Origin: Patiria pectinifera
Lineage: Eukaryota; Echinodermata; Asteroidea; Valvatida; Asterinidae
Length of the DNA stretch: 64,000 bases
Direction: 5' to 3'
Assembly (NCBI GenBank): GCA_029964075.1
Contig: CM057136.1
Span: forward strand, 8,370,001 to 8,434,000
The position numbers and the translations under genes are program-made. The notes under the pieces are model-generated. The model was given only the letters and a program-made list of their open reading frames with translations, searched no databases and was not told the origin of the DNA. Below are positions 8,886-19,362 of the stretch, in pieces (position 1 is the stretch's first letter; every line of letters begins with the position of its first letter).

Positions 8886-9608
8886 ATTCGGGAGATTCAC
8901 AAAGCAGTGCCCCACCAAGAATTTGTCATGGAGAGTCCATTTTTCAAGTTTAATTACGGTCGACAATAGCCCCATAAATGTGGCCAATTTACTGAAGTCT
9001 GAACTACCTCCGTAAATAAAGGCCACACTTCCACCATGTACAAAAACATGTAGAACTTGTACATGGTGGAAGTGTGGCCTTTATTTACGGAGGTAGTCCA
9101 GTAAATTGGCCACATTTATGGGGCTAGGTCGACAAATGGTCGACAAAACATGGTCCATTTGAATGATTGTCAGTAGCCCCAATGTGGCCTATTTACTGGA
9201 CTGCCTCCTAAATATAGGCCACACATCCACATGTACAAAAACGTGTCGCAAACGCTCGAGCTGCGTTAACTTCCGGTTCCAATCGTGCAGAAAGTGCTGG
9301 AGGTGACGTCACACTAACGAACCGGATAGCCAGCTAAGTCTGTCATGTCTGTACATGTAAGTCAACTTTAGAGAAATTGGGGCATAGCGTTCAGCCGCCT
9401 TACAGAAAACACCATATTGATAAAAGAAGAGAAAAATGACAAACGAAACTACTGACCGGAAAAACTAACAATTTCATTTTCAAATGTCCCGCGATCACTG
9501 GCGATGCGAATTTCATGAATTTGTCGACCATCTCGCACATGCACTGGCAAATGACTGGGAAAAATTAACTCTCCGTGGCAAACTCTTGGTGGCGCACTGC
9601 ATTGTGAC
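8886..9608. mobile_element. MITE family A copy 2, interrupted by a nested MITE
   Basis: The outer ends match the copy at 611-975: AATTCGGGAGATTCAC at left, and the inverted CTCCGTGGCAAACTCTTGGT at right. Inside, the family A sequence is broken after GGTCGACAA by the palindrome at 8967-9126. After CATTTGAATGATTGTCAGTA it is broken again by a half copy of that palindrome (9173-9245). Confidence 0.75.
8967..9126. mobile_element. Nested palindromic MITE (TAGCCCC termini)
   Basis: 160 bp, almost entirely two inverted arms (TAGCCCCATAAATGTGGCC to its reverse complement) around a loop of about 12 bp. GGTCGACAA lies directly on both sides (8958-8966 and 9127-9135), consistent with a 9-bp target duplication. 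The same 9-mer also occurs a third time just downstream, so this is strong but not certain. Confidence 0.78.
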
Positions 9609-10566
9609 GCCATGTTTTTGAACGGATGAGGGCGCTCTAACGACGTTATTTGGGGAATGACCATTGATCTCCATATGGTAGCAGACCAGTAAATAAACTT
9701 CCATAGACCCCAATGGTAAATGCTCCCACTTCAAAACGTCTAAATTTTAGGTCAGGCAGCCTTCGTGGCTAAAAATAAACATGACGGCATTAATGGCCCT
9801 TTTTTCAAAGCGCGGCTTCGTTTCCGAATTCGCTTTATCACTTGTAGCTTTTAATGTTCTGATCAAATTTTTAAATAAATCACTTGCTTCGTAATATCAT
9901 ATAATTATAATAATACAGTTTGATGTTTTCGTAAGATAACATTGAGTAATGTTGATCTGGAATCTTCAAAATTACGGAACCAAATAGCACTGTTAGCAGG
10001 CGGAGCCGAATGAAGACCGAGTTTTGGAAAATCTCGGTAACGGTCGTCAAATTCAAAATTGTACATGACGCAGCAAAAGTTCGGCCGTACGATCCGAGTA
10101 TATTTGATGCACAAAATCGTCGTTGAATTTCAAGTTTTCTAAATGAAAACAATGAATATTAATTATCAACTCATTTAAAATAAAATTAATAAGCAATTAG
10201 CAGTTAATTAAACCTATATTATATACTCGGAAATACTCGGGCACTATCCGATTGTCGACGAAACAACTTCGGCAAACTTCGGAAATTTTCGGAAAAAGGA
10301 GGAATTCCTCCCGTTTTAGTCACGTGACGTAAATTGTAATACATTGTATTACCGGAGGCTACCGGACCTAAGATTCATCAGGAATAGTCGGAATCTTTTG
10401 GTCTGGGAACCAGACTAATGACAACCAAGAATCCAAATGTATTAGGTTACATCATGGAGGAATACATGCTGCTGCATATCAAAAAATTAGTCAATATTAA
10501 AAAAAGAAAAGAATGGATGATGGAAACATATAATTGCAAAAAAAAAAGATTAGATATTAGAACAAG
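9609..10566. other. Unassigned sequence
   Basis: No exon, TIR or SINE recognised. Includes a short self-complementary AAGGAGGAATTCCTCC run near 10296 and a TTGTAATACATTGTATTAC near-palindrome near 10334. Confidence 0.4.
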
Positions 10567-10773
10567 TGACTATAGTGACTCGGACTCGAGGCTTGTGACT
10601 CGAGACTCGATCGATCGGACTCGGACTCGATCGAGGCTTGTGACTCTAGTCTAGACCCGGACTCTGACTCGAGGTTTGTGACTCGAGACTCGGACTCGGA
10701 CGCGAGGCTTGTGACTCGGGAGTCGGACTCGGACTCGAGGCTTGTGACTCGCCCGGGACTCGGACTCTGACTC
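10567..10773. repeat. Minisatellite, GACTCG-based higher-order units
   Basis: Irregular tandem array of GACTCGAGGCTTGTGACTCG-type units built on the hexamer GGACTC. A few diverged units of the same motif reappear at 25029-25073. Open frames through it on either strand are repeat artefacts. Confidence 0.85.
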
Positions 10774-11259
10774 AATGCTGCATGGTGACGGACTCGACTA
10801 CAACACTGAGATGCACACCTCAGTGAAGGTTATGATGAGTATAATTAGGTATTCCTTCAGGATACATAGGAACACTTGTTTAGTTTGAAGCAACCAAATG
10901 CTCAGAATACAAGAAGGGTGCAAATTAACCAACTCGTTAAATTTTCAGCTCAGTGGATACTATACATACATGTACATTATGGGAAAACAGGAAAACAATG
11001 CACACTGACATATTGGTATATCTGGGGCTGGACTTCGTTGCTAATGCACGTAAAAAAAAACCTGTGACTGCGGGCACATTGCTAAACCACTTTCAATAAA
11101 TCATTGGTTCCTTCCGAATGATACCGTTTCAGGCGGGCCAATTTTAATTTGAGCGAGGATTTTCTCGTGAAATCGGCAGGTGCGCTTCAGGGTAACTATA
11201 TTACATTCCTACGGGCCCGCCTCGGTTTAAACACCGAAGTGTAAAAGTCAATTTCAATT

Positions 11260-13600
11260 TGCTAGACATTTATTCAACGTTGTTCATTAATACACAAAAT
11301 TAATGTTATAATTACATGTATTATAATTGGATATAAATTGAATTCAAACCAACATTTATCATAAATCAACAACATACATACTGGAACAACGTTAGGTATA
11401 GGGTGAAGCATGGCTTTTGTACCCCAACCTGTGGACAAATACCTACAATTACCATACAAGTTACGAATAGGGACAAAAACACAGGGACAAAACAGGAACA
11501 TAACAAAACAAACAGGAGTAAAAATAATTATTCATCAGACATTATAAGAGTTAAGCAATTGAGTTTTCATTTTTTTGATGAATGTAGATAAAGTTAACGA
11601 TGATTTAACTGAATCACTCAGCCTGTTCCAAAGGTCAATGCCCCGGTGGACAAGGCCGTTTTTCAACATTGACGTTCTACTGGAATAAACGTAAAGATTT
11701 TGCTTTGAAACGCTTCTAGTATTATATGAATGAATATTCGAGGTGAAAGTAAAGAAATTGTTGAAACAATATGGTAGTAAATTATTTGAATATTTATACA
11801 TGAATTTACCTAAATTTAGGTAATAAAGGTCATTATATCGTAAAATCTTGAGGGCAGCAAATAAGGGAGTAGTGTGCTCACGATAACTGACATTACATAT
11901 AATACGAATCGCTCTTTTTTGTAAAATTAGTAGTTTTTCACATTGGGAAGAACAGCCACCCCACGTGAGAATTGAGTAATTAAGATAAGGGAGAATCAGA
12001 GAATTATAAAGAATGATAAGGATATTTTCCGGAACAAAAAACTTTAGGCGATTCATAATCCCAACAGTTCTGGATATTTTGCCAGATATGGTATTAATAT
12101 GAAATTTCCAATTTAAGTTTTCATCAATATATATACCTAAAAATTTGGTTGTTTTGACTTGTTTCATGATAGTACCATTGAAATTTAAAGGAATGGTTTG
12201 TGCGTATTTCTTTTGTTTAGGACAGAAAATGATATAATTTGATTTAATAAGATTAATACAAAGTTTGTTTGCTACCAACCAAGTTCTTATTTTGAGAAAT
12301 TCACGATTAAGATTACTTACAGCAGCATCTACATTACTATGACTATACACCAAACTTGTATCGTCAGCAAATAAAGTAAATTCAATTACATCTGATGTAC
12401 TGCAAATATCATTTATATACAGAATGAATAGAAGTGGTCCTAAAACAGAACCCTGCGGAACTCCACAGGTAATAGTCTTGCATGTAGACTTTGCAGAATT
12501 GAATGATACAAACTGTTTTCTATTGGACAAATAACTCTTGAACCAGTCTAAAACTATTCCTCGAATTCCGTAGTGCTCTAATTTAGAAATCAAGATATCA
12601 TGATTAATTGTATCAAAGGCCTTAGACAAGTCTAAAAATACACCGATAGCGATCTTTTTGTCGTCTATGGCCTCAAGAAGTCTATTTACCACATAAGAAG
12701 TTGCCAACTCGGTGGAGCGGTTTGACCTAAATCCAAATTGAGATTCTGATAAAATATTGTGTTTATCTATAAAACATATAAGCCTTTTGTAAATTAACTT
12801 TTCGAAAACCTTAGAAAACGTAGATAAAACTGAAATGGGTCTATAATTACTAACTTCATGTTCATCTCCCCCTTTATACACTGGAATAACTTTACCTGTT
12901 TTTAGCCCTTCAGGAAAAACTCCCATAGCCATGGACTTATTAAAGATTTCAGCCAGTGGTTTTGAAAGACTACTCCTTGCTTTTTTCATAACAAAAGGGC
13001 TTAAGTCATCAAAGCCAGGTGCCTTACTACCTGGAATTTGGTTGAGGGCATCCTCAATCTCTTCTTCTGTTATTGGTGATAAAAAGAGAGAATGCGAACA
13101 TCTGTCTTTTAGAAAAGACTGACAATCGGTATTACATAATGGTAGCTTGTCTGCAAGTTGAGTTCCAATGTTTACAAAATACTCATTAAATGTGTCGGCA
13201 ATTTCTTCATTACCATTTATTTTTACACCATCTTGGACTACATGAGACGGGTTGGGTTTCGATTTACCCTTGTTAAGTAGGTTATTAATTAAACGCCATG
13301 TCCCTTTAATGTTGCCCTTTTCCTGGCCGAATTTCTTGGAGAAATAACTTTTTTTCGCATTTCTTATCAAAGTATTCAATCTATTTTTGTATGAGGTATA
13401 AATGGATTTATTATGAGGATTAGGATTTCTAAGGAATTTTTTATACAAGAAGTTTTTTCTCCTTATCGAGTTGTAGATACCATTGGAAAGCCACGGAGAC
13501 TTGCACTTATCATAAGTCATCAGGTATATTTGCATTTTGACCCACAAACCCCTTTTCCTACAGCCAATCTTCTGGCTAGTGACCCTACCTGAAGAGCTAC
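11260..13600 (-). mobile_element. Non-LTR retrotransposon (Jockey/CR1 group), 5'-truncated, family L-A copy 1
   Basis: The open frame on the minus strand, ending at 11535, covers the linker (PWLSNGIYNSIRRKN), all reverse transcriptase blocks and the C-terminal region. Visible RT motifs are VIPVYKGGDEHEVSNYRPIS, SQFGFRSNRSTE, FLDLSKAFDTINHDIL, TCGVPQGSVLGPLLFILYIN and the catalytic FADD. The upstream endonuclease domain is missing, and the first 50-60 codons of the open frame do not look like LINE sequence. The 3' UTR of about 270 bp ends near an AATAAA at 11263-11275. The intact catalytic frame indicates a fairly young insertion. The clade is not certain without a tree. Confidence 0.93.
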
Positions 13601-13700
13601 ACAGTCCCTGAACAAAATAATCTGAAAATATGCAAACATGGGGAAAATGCGAATTTCCGCAGCGGTGCCTTGAGGGAAAAATCGGGAAAATTGAGATCAC
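11535..13700 (-). CDS. Reverse transcriptase of the truncated non-LTR retrotransposon
   Basis: 721 codons open, of which about the last 655 are LINE-derived. The enzyme would copy element RNA at a nicked target site. Motif order is standard: fingers block around residues 240-260, KAFDTINHDIL at about 365, GVPQGSVLGPLLF at about 425, FADD at about 455, then thumb and C-terminal region with the conserved TTKFLG and IDENLNW blocks. Endonuclease and ORF1 are absent, so this copy is not autonomous. The apparent first methionine lies in flanking sequence and is not a meaningful start. Confidence 0.9.
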   Translation of the reverse strand: MISIFPIFPSRHRCGNSHFPHVCIFSDYFVQGLCSSSGRVTSQKIGCRKRGLWVKMQIYLMTYDKCKSPWLSNGIYNSIRRKNFLYKKFLRNPNPHNKSIYTSYKNRLNTLIRNAKKSYFSKKFGQEKGNIKGTWRLINNLLNKGKSKPNPSHVVQDGVKINGNEEIADTFNEYFVNIGTQLADKLPLCNTDCQSFLKDRCSHSLFLSPITEEEIEDALNQIPGSKAPGFDDLSPFVMKKARSSLSKPLAEIFNKSMAMGVFPEGLKTGKVIPVYKGGDEHEVSNYRPISVLSTFSKVFEKLIYKRLICFIDKHNILSESQFGFRSNRSTELATSYVVNRLLEAIDDKKIAIGVFLDLSKAFDTINHDILISKLEHYGIRGIVLDWFKSYLSNRKQFVSFNSAKSTCKTITCGVPQGSVLGPLLFILYINDICSTSDVIEFTLFADDTSLVYSHSNVDAAVSNLNREFLKIRTWLVANKLCINLIKSNYIIFCPKQKKYAQTIPLNFNGTIMKQVKTTKFLGIYIDENLNWKFHINTISGKISRTVGIMNRLKFFVPENILIILYNSLILPYLNYSILTWGGCSSQCEKLLILQKRAIRIICNVSYREHTTPLFAALKILRYNDLYYLNLGKFMYKYSNNLLPYCFNNFFTFTSNIHSYNTRSVSKQNLYVYSSRTSMLKNGLVHRGIDLWNRLSDSVKSSLTLSTFIKKMKTQLLNSYNV

Positions 13701-14311
13701 AGGAAGTGCCTTGCAGGATGCTGAGTTCTAATTAAAGTTTTTCTTCGTGTTTTCAGGCAAAATCAAGGTTAACGCAAACAGTCGTATATACTCTGTTCCG
13801 CAGAGGGTATTCAGAAATCAATGTAAGAAAAACTGTAAATAAACAGTAGAATTGTGTTTTTGTTTTAAATTGTGTCAGAATGTGAACAAAATTATCTGAA
13901 GTAAAAAAAAATGAGGCACGGCAATGGGGAAAAATAACGGTTCTTAGAGGTAGGGTACATCATTTGTAATTTGGGCATTTTTTCAGTTGACACAACAAAA
14001 GTGCTTAAAATGTAAAGAAAGATGCTTAGGCCCCCAAAAAAGTCTTCGATTTCTGGTATGGAGCTTGCCCCAAAAGGGGTGCGGCGACGCGGCTTTTTAT
14101 ATTTTTTCTACTTGTTTTTGTCGTCAAATGTCAGCTGATGACTGCAAAATAATGGTACCCGACTAAATTCAGTGCAAAGTGTATCGGAGCCTAGAGAGGC
14201 CACATACATCTTATACTCGATCGTAACCCCATCTAGAAACACGTTAAAATTGTGCGGCAGCAGGATTCCAATCAAACCAGTGAGTTTGGCTGTTTTGAGA
14301 CATCATCTTTC

Positions 14312-14676
14312 CAGGCGCGGTTCTAGAACAAATATTTGGGGGGGGGGGCTAGCACGGTGGATCCAGAATTCTTTCAGGGAGGCGTGCTGAAATGTAGACC
14401 GGTTATTTTTTCCTGACACTTAGGCCTCCGAAAATCAATAGGTGTGTGGGGCTCATGCCATATTTTCAATAGGGAGCGCCAATAAAATCCTAAAATCATT
14501 CACACTATATTAACTAATGCACCCTTGTCACGGCTATTTCTTCTTTAGGGGGAGACTGTTCGCATGTACATCACAATCCTTCTTTTTGCTAATGCAATTT
14601 TTTTTTTTACGGAATTTATTTTGGGGGGCTAGACAAAATGTTGGGGGGCTACAGCCCCCACGTAGAACCGCGCCTG
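14312..14676. mobile_element. hAT-like MITE with perfect 8-bp target duplication
   Basis: 365 bp with termini CAGGCGCGGTTCTA and TAGAACCGCGCCTG, a perfect 14-bp inverted pair. It is flanked on both sides by CATCTTTC (14304-14311 and 14677-14684). The 8-bp duplication and CAG-type ends fit the hAT superfamily. G-rich tracts occur just inside both ends. No transposase. Confidence 0.9.
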
Positions 14677-15169
14677 CATCTTTCATTGAAAAAATTCGGC
14701 GACGCTCGCACAGTCCACAAACCGGAGCCCCTTTGTTTGCCTTAACAACTAACCTGATGAAGTTTGAGCTCATTTAAAGCTGTGTAATTATTACGAGAAA
14801 ACAATATCAAGGATCTCGAATTCAATTCAAAAGTTGCCGAGTCATGATCAAGTTAAATTTCACCCGCTGTCAGCGTCCGGGACACGCTCTCATTCAGCCG
14901 ATTGCAGCTTCGCGATCTCACGCACTGAACCGACCGACGAATGGTCTTTACGGTTGCAGACCAGCTAGTTAGTAAACTGCCACTAAACACCCACTTCCGA
15001 AAGTCAGGAAAAATACTCACAACTCTCCAAGGTTTTTGAAACACACATCAAACGAAAGCTTATTTATAGGTTGTGTACTATCCGCTCTCCCTCTTTTTAC
15101 ATAAATTTTGCGTCATTTTGAAAGAAAATATTGCCACTACTGCTTACAGTCATTTTAGATAGACACATC

Positions 15170-16115
15170 TTACCATGACTGACAAGGATCCAGCAACTAA
15201 AGCACGAATGACAGCGACCAAGATGGCGGCATGCGTGCTATCGAGCATTGACGACAAGCTTGACTCGAATCACGACTGACCTCCAACAGACCCACCAGAC
15301 AGACATCGCTGAACTCAAAACATCTGTAACGTTTGTCCAGGAAAGTCATGACACCATCAAAAAGCTGATCAACACAAAAACCGAGTACAACCTGCGGATC
15401 ATCAGGAACCTCGAAGACAAGAAAATTATCTATTAATGTCGTCAAGTCAAATTATATGATTTTTTGTGCCAATCAGTACAAGTACACACAATCTGTTCCT
15501 CTGAATTTAAATAACTCAAGGCTTAATCAGGTTAAGACAACTAAATTCCTGGGTAACTATTGATGAAAATCTCACTTGGAAACATCATATTGATGAAGTA
15601 GCGACAAAATATCAAAGAACGTTGGAAATCGTTTGAAATATTATCTTCCGATTTGTTTTACCATACTTAAATTACTCAATCTTGACCTGGGGCAGTTTGC
15701 CATCTAAGTGTAACAAATTACTTACTTATCGTGATCATAGTTATTTGCTAAATTAAATATATTACAATGTAATGACTTATATTACCTTAATTTAGGAAAA
15801 TTAATGTTTAAATTTATAATCTACTCCGTCCTGTTTTGATTCTTGAAACAGTGTGATTCATCGAGGCACCTTGACTGGAATAGTTTAGATGACTATCTGT
15901 CTTTGTCAAAAATTTAAAACTGTCCTGTCTGTCTACCGTTGTGTTTTGTTACAGTACTTTGTATGTCTGTCCTAACCTTATACCTAACTGTTGTCATTTA
16001 ATATTACACTTATTAGTAATCACTGTGTACATATATAATACTACTGACCTTTCTTAATTTATACATGATTGTACATAATTGTAATGAATGACATCATTGA
16101 AATAAATGTTTCCAA
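15170..16115 (+). mobile_element. Internally deleted LINE of family L-A (ORF1-like start joined to RT tail)
   Basis: 15175-15435 reads as a frameshifted ORF1-like segment (MTDKDPATKARM, then ELKTSVTFVQESHDTIKKL, coiled-coil-like). It runs directly into SNYMIFCANQYKYTQ, QVKTTKFLG and TIDENLTWKHHI, which match SNYIIFCPKQKKYAQ...TTKFLG...IDENLNWKFHI of the copy at 11260-13600. Later LPYLNYSILTWG and NDLYYLNLGKLMFKF are also shared. The endonuclease and the RT catalytic core are deleted. The 3' UTR ends at GAAATAAATG near 16100. Confidence 0.8.
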
Positions 16116-17420
16116 CCTGTAAACCTATTTCATCATGTTATATTTTCTGCTAATTTCTTCTCTCTTTTTTTTTGGGGGGGGGGGGGGTTACTTCAATGAC
16201 TTTTGAAAGAAATTTCCATCCAACGGTGATCACCCCTACAACTAGTCCTGAAACCCATTGCCATTTTGAAAAAATGATGCCAACACTTCGTTGCTAAAAT
16301 AGAGCAATTTTAGGGCCCAGTGTGATCCAAATTTCACAGAAATACAAGCTCGCAGTCGTGTTCACGGCTTTCACCGTTTTTACTTAAACAAACTCTAAAA
16401 TTGATGGCCCACAAAATACTTTTAATAGCAGAAAATTTGCGGGCATTCAAATCGTGATTTAGTCGGCGGATGCAATGCTGGGGCTCTTAACTGCTCTGCA
16501 CCTTTTACACTAGCATGTAGACTCCAACAACACGCTACAAAATCATGTTGCGCGTCATATTGTCCGCGTACGTGGGTGATTGCAAAAGCCAGAGAGGAGG
16601 AAATTAAAGGGATGTAGACAGGACGTTGGAGTGTTTGCGGACTTTTAAAGAATCGCTTCCTCCCGGATCAGCTGATTGAACAAAGACTTTGGCAAGCGAT
16701 GTTTGCTCGCTGACAGAAAAACACTTCACGGATGGATATTGTTTGGCAGAACAAATTGTCCGTTGAATTGTTTTCGACCCAGCACGGCGCTGAGACAATA
16801 ACCTTGGACAAAGTGCAAGGATGTGGCATGATAAAAATAATATGATGCGAAGACGATGACGTCTGGTTAACTCTCTGGACCGTCCGGCGACAAAAAAATA
16901 TTGGCCACCGAATCTTAATATACGTCTAAGACCACTTGACTGACAGCGGAGTTGCTCAAATTGTGCTATCGAGTGTCGCTCGGTAGACATTTAAAATGAA
17001 CAAGGCGCGCGTCAAATGGCACAATCTGCCCACTTTAAACAATGAATAATTACTTTTAAAAATTTGAAATATTTGAGGTCTGACAATTATTCTTGCATAT
17101 CGCCGTGACAGTGCAAAAAGTCGTAACTGCCAATTTGTCAAAATTCAGCTTTTTGTGTAATTTTCAAGATTCACCCATAGATTAGTAGAGGAGAGTTTCA
17201 CTGAAAAATATTGCGTCATTGTGACGTAATTGATTGAAGTCATAAGGTCGTATCTCGATCACGAGCAAATGCCTGAAAGCCAAAACGTCGTATAACAAGC
17301 GTTTATATGCAAAATGACATACGATCGGGTTAATGCAAAACGTCGCGTCTCAAAAGTCATCGGAGGTTGACTTCAGTTTCCCTGTACTGACAACCAAGCT
17401 GAATACAGTCCCAATTCTTT
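16116..17420. other. Unassigned sequence with a G14 run
   Basis: A T9G14 homopolymer junction lies at about 16169-16191. Otherwise no exon, TIR pair or SINE recognised. Confidence 0.4.
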
Positions 17421-17427
17421 ATAATGT

Positions 17428-17697
17428 CCAGTGGCGAACACTAAATAGGGGGTTGGAGGATTGCATCTCCCCTCCCCCCCCCCCTTCAGCAGCTGACCAA
17501 GGTTATGATACTAGTACAATTAGGCCAAAAATAATAAATGGAATGCTAAAATTCGTAAATATGTCCTTAAATTGCGTTCACTAGAACGCAGAAGAAGCAT
17601 CTTAGATTTCAAAATGTTCCAGGGGCATGGCCCGTTCCCCCAAGCAGGGCATATTCACGCCTCCCCCCCCACCTCAAAGTTAGATCCGCCCCTAGTG
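17428..17697. mobile_element. Degenerate hAT-like MITE
   Basis: The left end CAGTGGCGAAC and right end GATCCGCCCCTAG resemble the CAGGGGCGGATC-type termini of hAT MITEs. C-rich tracts lie just inside both ends. No clear target duplication remains. Confidence 0.5.
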
Positions 17698-18042
17698 TCC
17701 ACAGCACAACATTGTGTTTAGGGCAATGAAACTGTAGCTCTTACTGTACCGAGCCTGGGAATATGTGAATTGGATTCTGACATTCTTGCATTCACGAATT
17801 GTTGATTCGGCCATAGCCATATATATGTGATGATTTATGCATGCAGGACAATCCCCAAATCGAACCAGGCTCTGCATACTGATGGACAACGAGGCATTCA
17901 ATAAATGCAATTTATTTGGTAATAGCAAATCGCTTTTAAGTTCGGGTATACTGGGAAATCACTCGGTCGGTTTTAAAATGTCACTTTTGGTTAATTTTTT
18001 ACTTATGGCGGGAGTGAGGATACAGTTTTTCTATTGGGAATT

Positions 18043-18330
18043 ATGGGCCTTATTCATGGGTCGGCCATATTGAATTGGAAGCGAGGTAAAATCTTTTTTT
18101 TTAACTTGCGAAGAGAAATGAAAGCAATGACACAAAGTTAATTACGAATTATACCAGTCTGCTCTGATGAATAATTTTAAATTTGTGATTAAACATACCC
18201 TGATGTTTTAAGCCACAAAAATGAAAGCGAGGCTAGAATGTAAATAGTCTGGCACCATCCCATTTAACAGTTCACAATTAATCAAATACATTCGGGGAAC
18301 CCGACCGAAATGGCTAATTCAAGAATAAGA
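18043..18330. mobile_element. MITE with GGGCCTTATT termini, family C copy 1
   Basis: The left GGGCCTTATTCATGGGTCGG is inverted at the right end (AATGGCTAATTCAAGAATAAG). The internal CCAGTCTGC and CTGGCACCATCCCATTTAAC blocks are shared with the copy at 21673-21974. Confidence 0.68.
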
Positions 18331-18399
18331 TACATTCCTCAACAGTGGTAGCTCTTTTGTGGTCGCTATAGTTACCATTGTGCATTTTTACACGTAGTC

Positions 18400-19362
18400 T
18401 ACAGGGTAACCCCCCTCCCCCAACCCAAATGCAACCCTGAAACATTTGCCTTGTTTTAAAAACGTTATCGATGAATTTTATGTTCTGGATATAAGATTGA
18501 AGCCGAGAGCTTTTTCTTTCAAACAATGAAGAAAAAAATCCCATAAAAACAGCACCTTGGGTTGCTGAGTAAATTCCAATCACGTAAAAGAAGTGATTTT
18601 TCATCCTTTTCAAAGTGAAACATATGTTTCAATTCAAATTCATTTCAAAAAGGCAACATTTATTTCCATACTTTCCACAAGCAAGTCGAATAAGTTTTCA
18701 AATAACAGAAGGTGATTAGTATAAATTGTATAAATAATAATCATAGTACATATCTGAAATTACAAACGACTAAATCAAGTTAAGAGGAGTTCCCCTAATG
18801 CCATAGTGTTTTAGTTTAGTGAGAAGAATGGAATGACTGATAGTATCGAAAGTTTTTGATAGATTAATAAACACACTAATGGCATAGATTTTGTTGATGA
18901 AAAAACACTATTAATTCTGTCGACAAATTGAATGAGAGCCATGCATGTCTGTTGAATGTTAAAGCCCACTGTGCAATTGTCTTTCATTTAGTATTTTGAC
19001 ATATTTATGAAAAGGATAAGATACCTGTTCTGGTGGAGAATGACTGGTATTTTGAACTATATTATGTGCCGTGTTGTTTGCAAGGATTGGGACACAATGC
19101 GCCGAATGCATTTCATGCACAAATATAGGTACAGCGTAAATCCCTTAACTGTGGTGATGCCATTTGAATGGGCCAAAAAGGAGTTGTGTTACATAAATGG
19201 TATTTTCTCAGCAATCCAATGTGCTGTTTTCATGATTTTTTTCAGTATTTGAAGGAAACAACTCTCAACTTCAATCTGATATCCAAAACATGAAAGTTAA
19301 CCTATCACTGTTTGGGAAAAAAAGTCAAATGTTTTAGGGTTGCATTTTGGGGTCACCCTGTA
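18400..19362. mobile_element. TACAGGGT MITE split by a LINE fragment
   Basis: The left end TACAGGGTAACCCCC...ATGCAACCCTGAAACATTT pairs with the right end AAATGTTTTAGGGTTGCATT...CACCCTGTA. The arms continue inward over about 200 bp, to TTCACTTTG-type sequence near 18620 and 19190. Between the arms lies the LINE fragment at 18640-19010, so the host element predates it. Confidence 0.7.
18640..19010 (-). mobile_element. Internally deleted LINE of family L-A (RT scrap joined to 3' UTR)
   Basis: The minus-strand translation of 18920-18790 gives KTFDTISHSILLTKLKHYGI, the KAFDTINHDIL block of the full copy. It joins directly to a 3' UTR ending in GAAATAAATG at about 18655-18665. The rest of the RT is absent. 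Nested inside the MITE at 18400-19362. Confidence 0.72.

Noticed and set aside
10557..10775. Ser/Glu-rich minus-strand frame (ESESDSRVTSLES repeats)
   Set aside because: Translation of the GACTCG minisatellite; no non-repetitive coding part.
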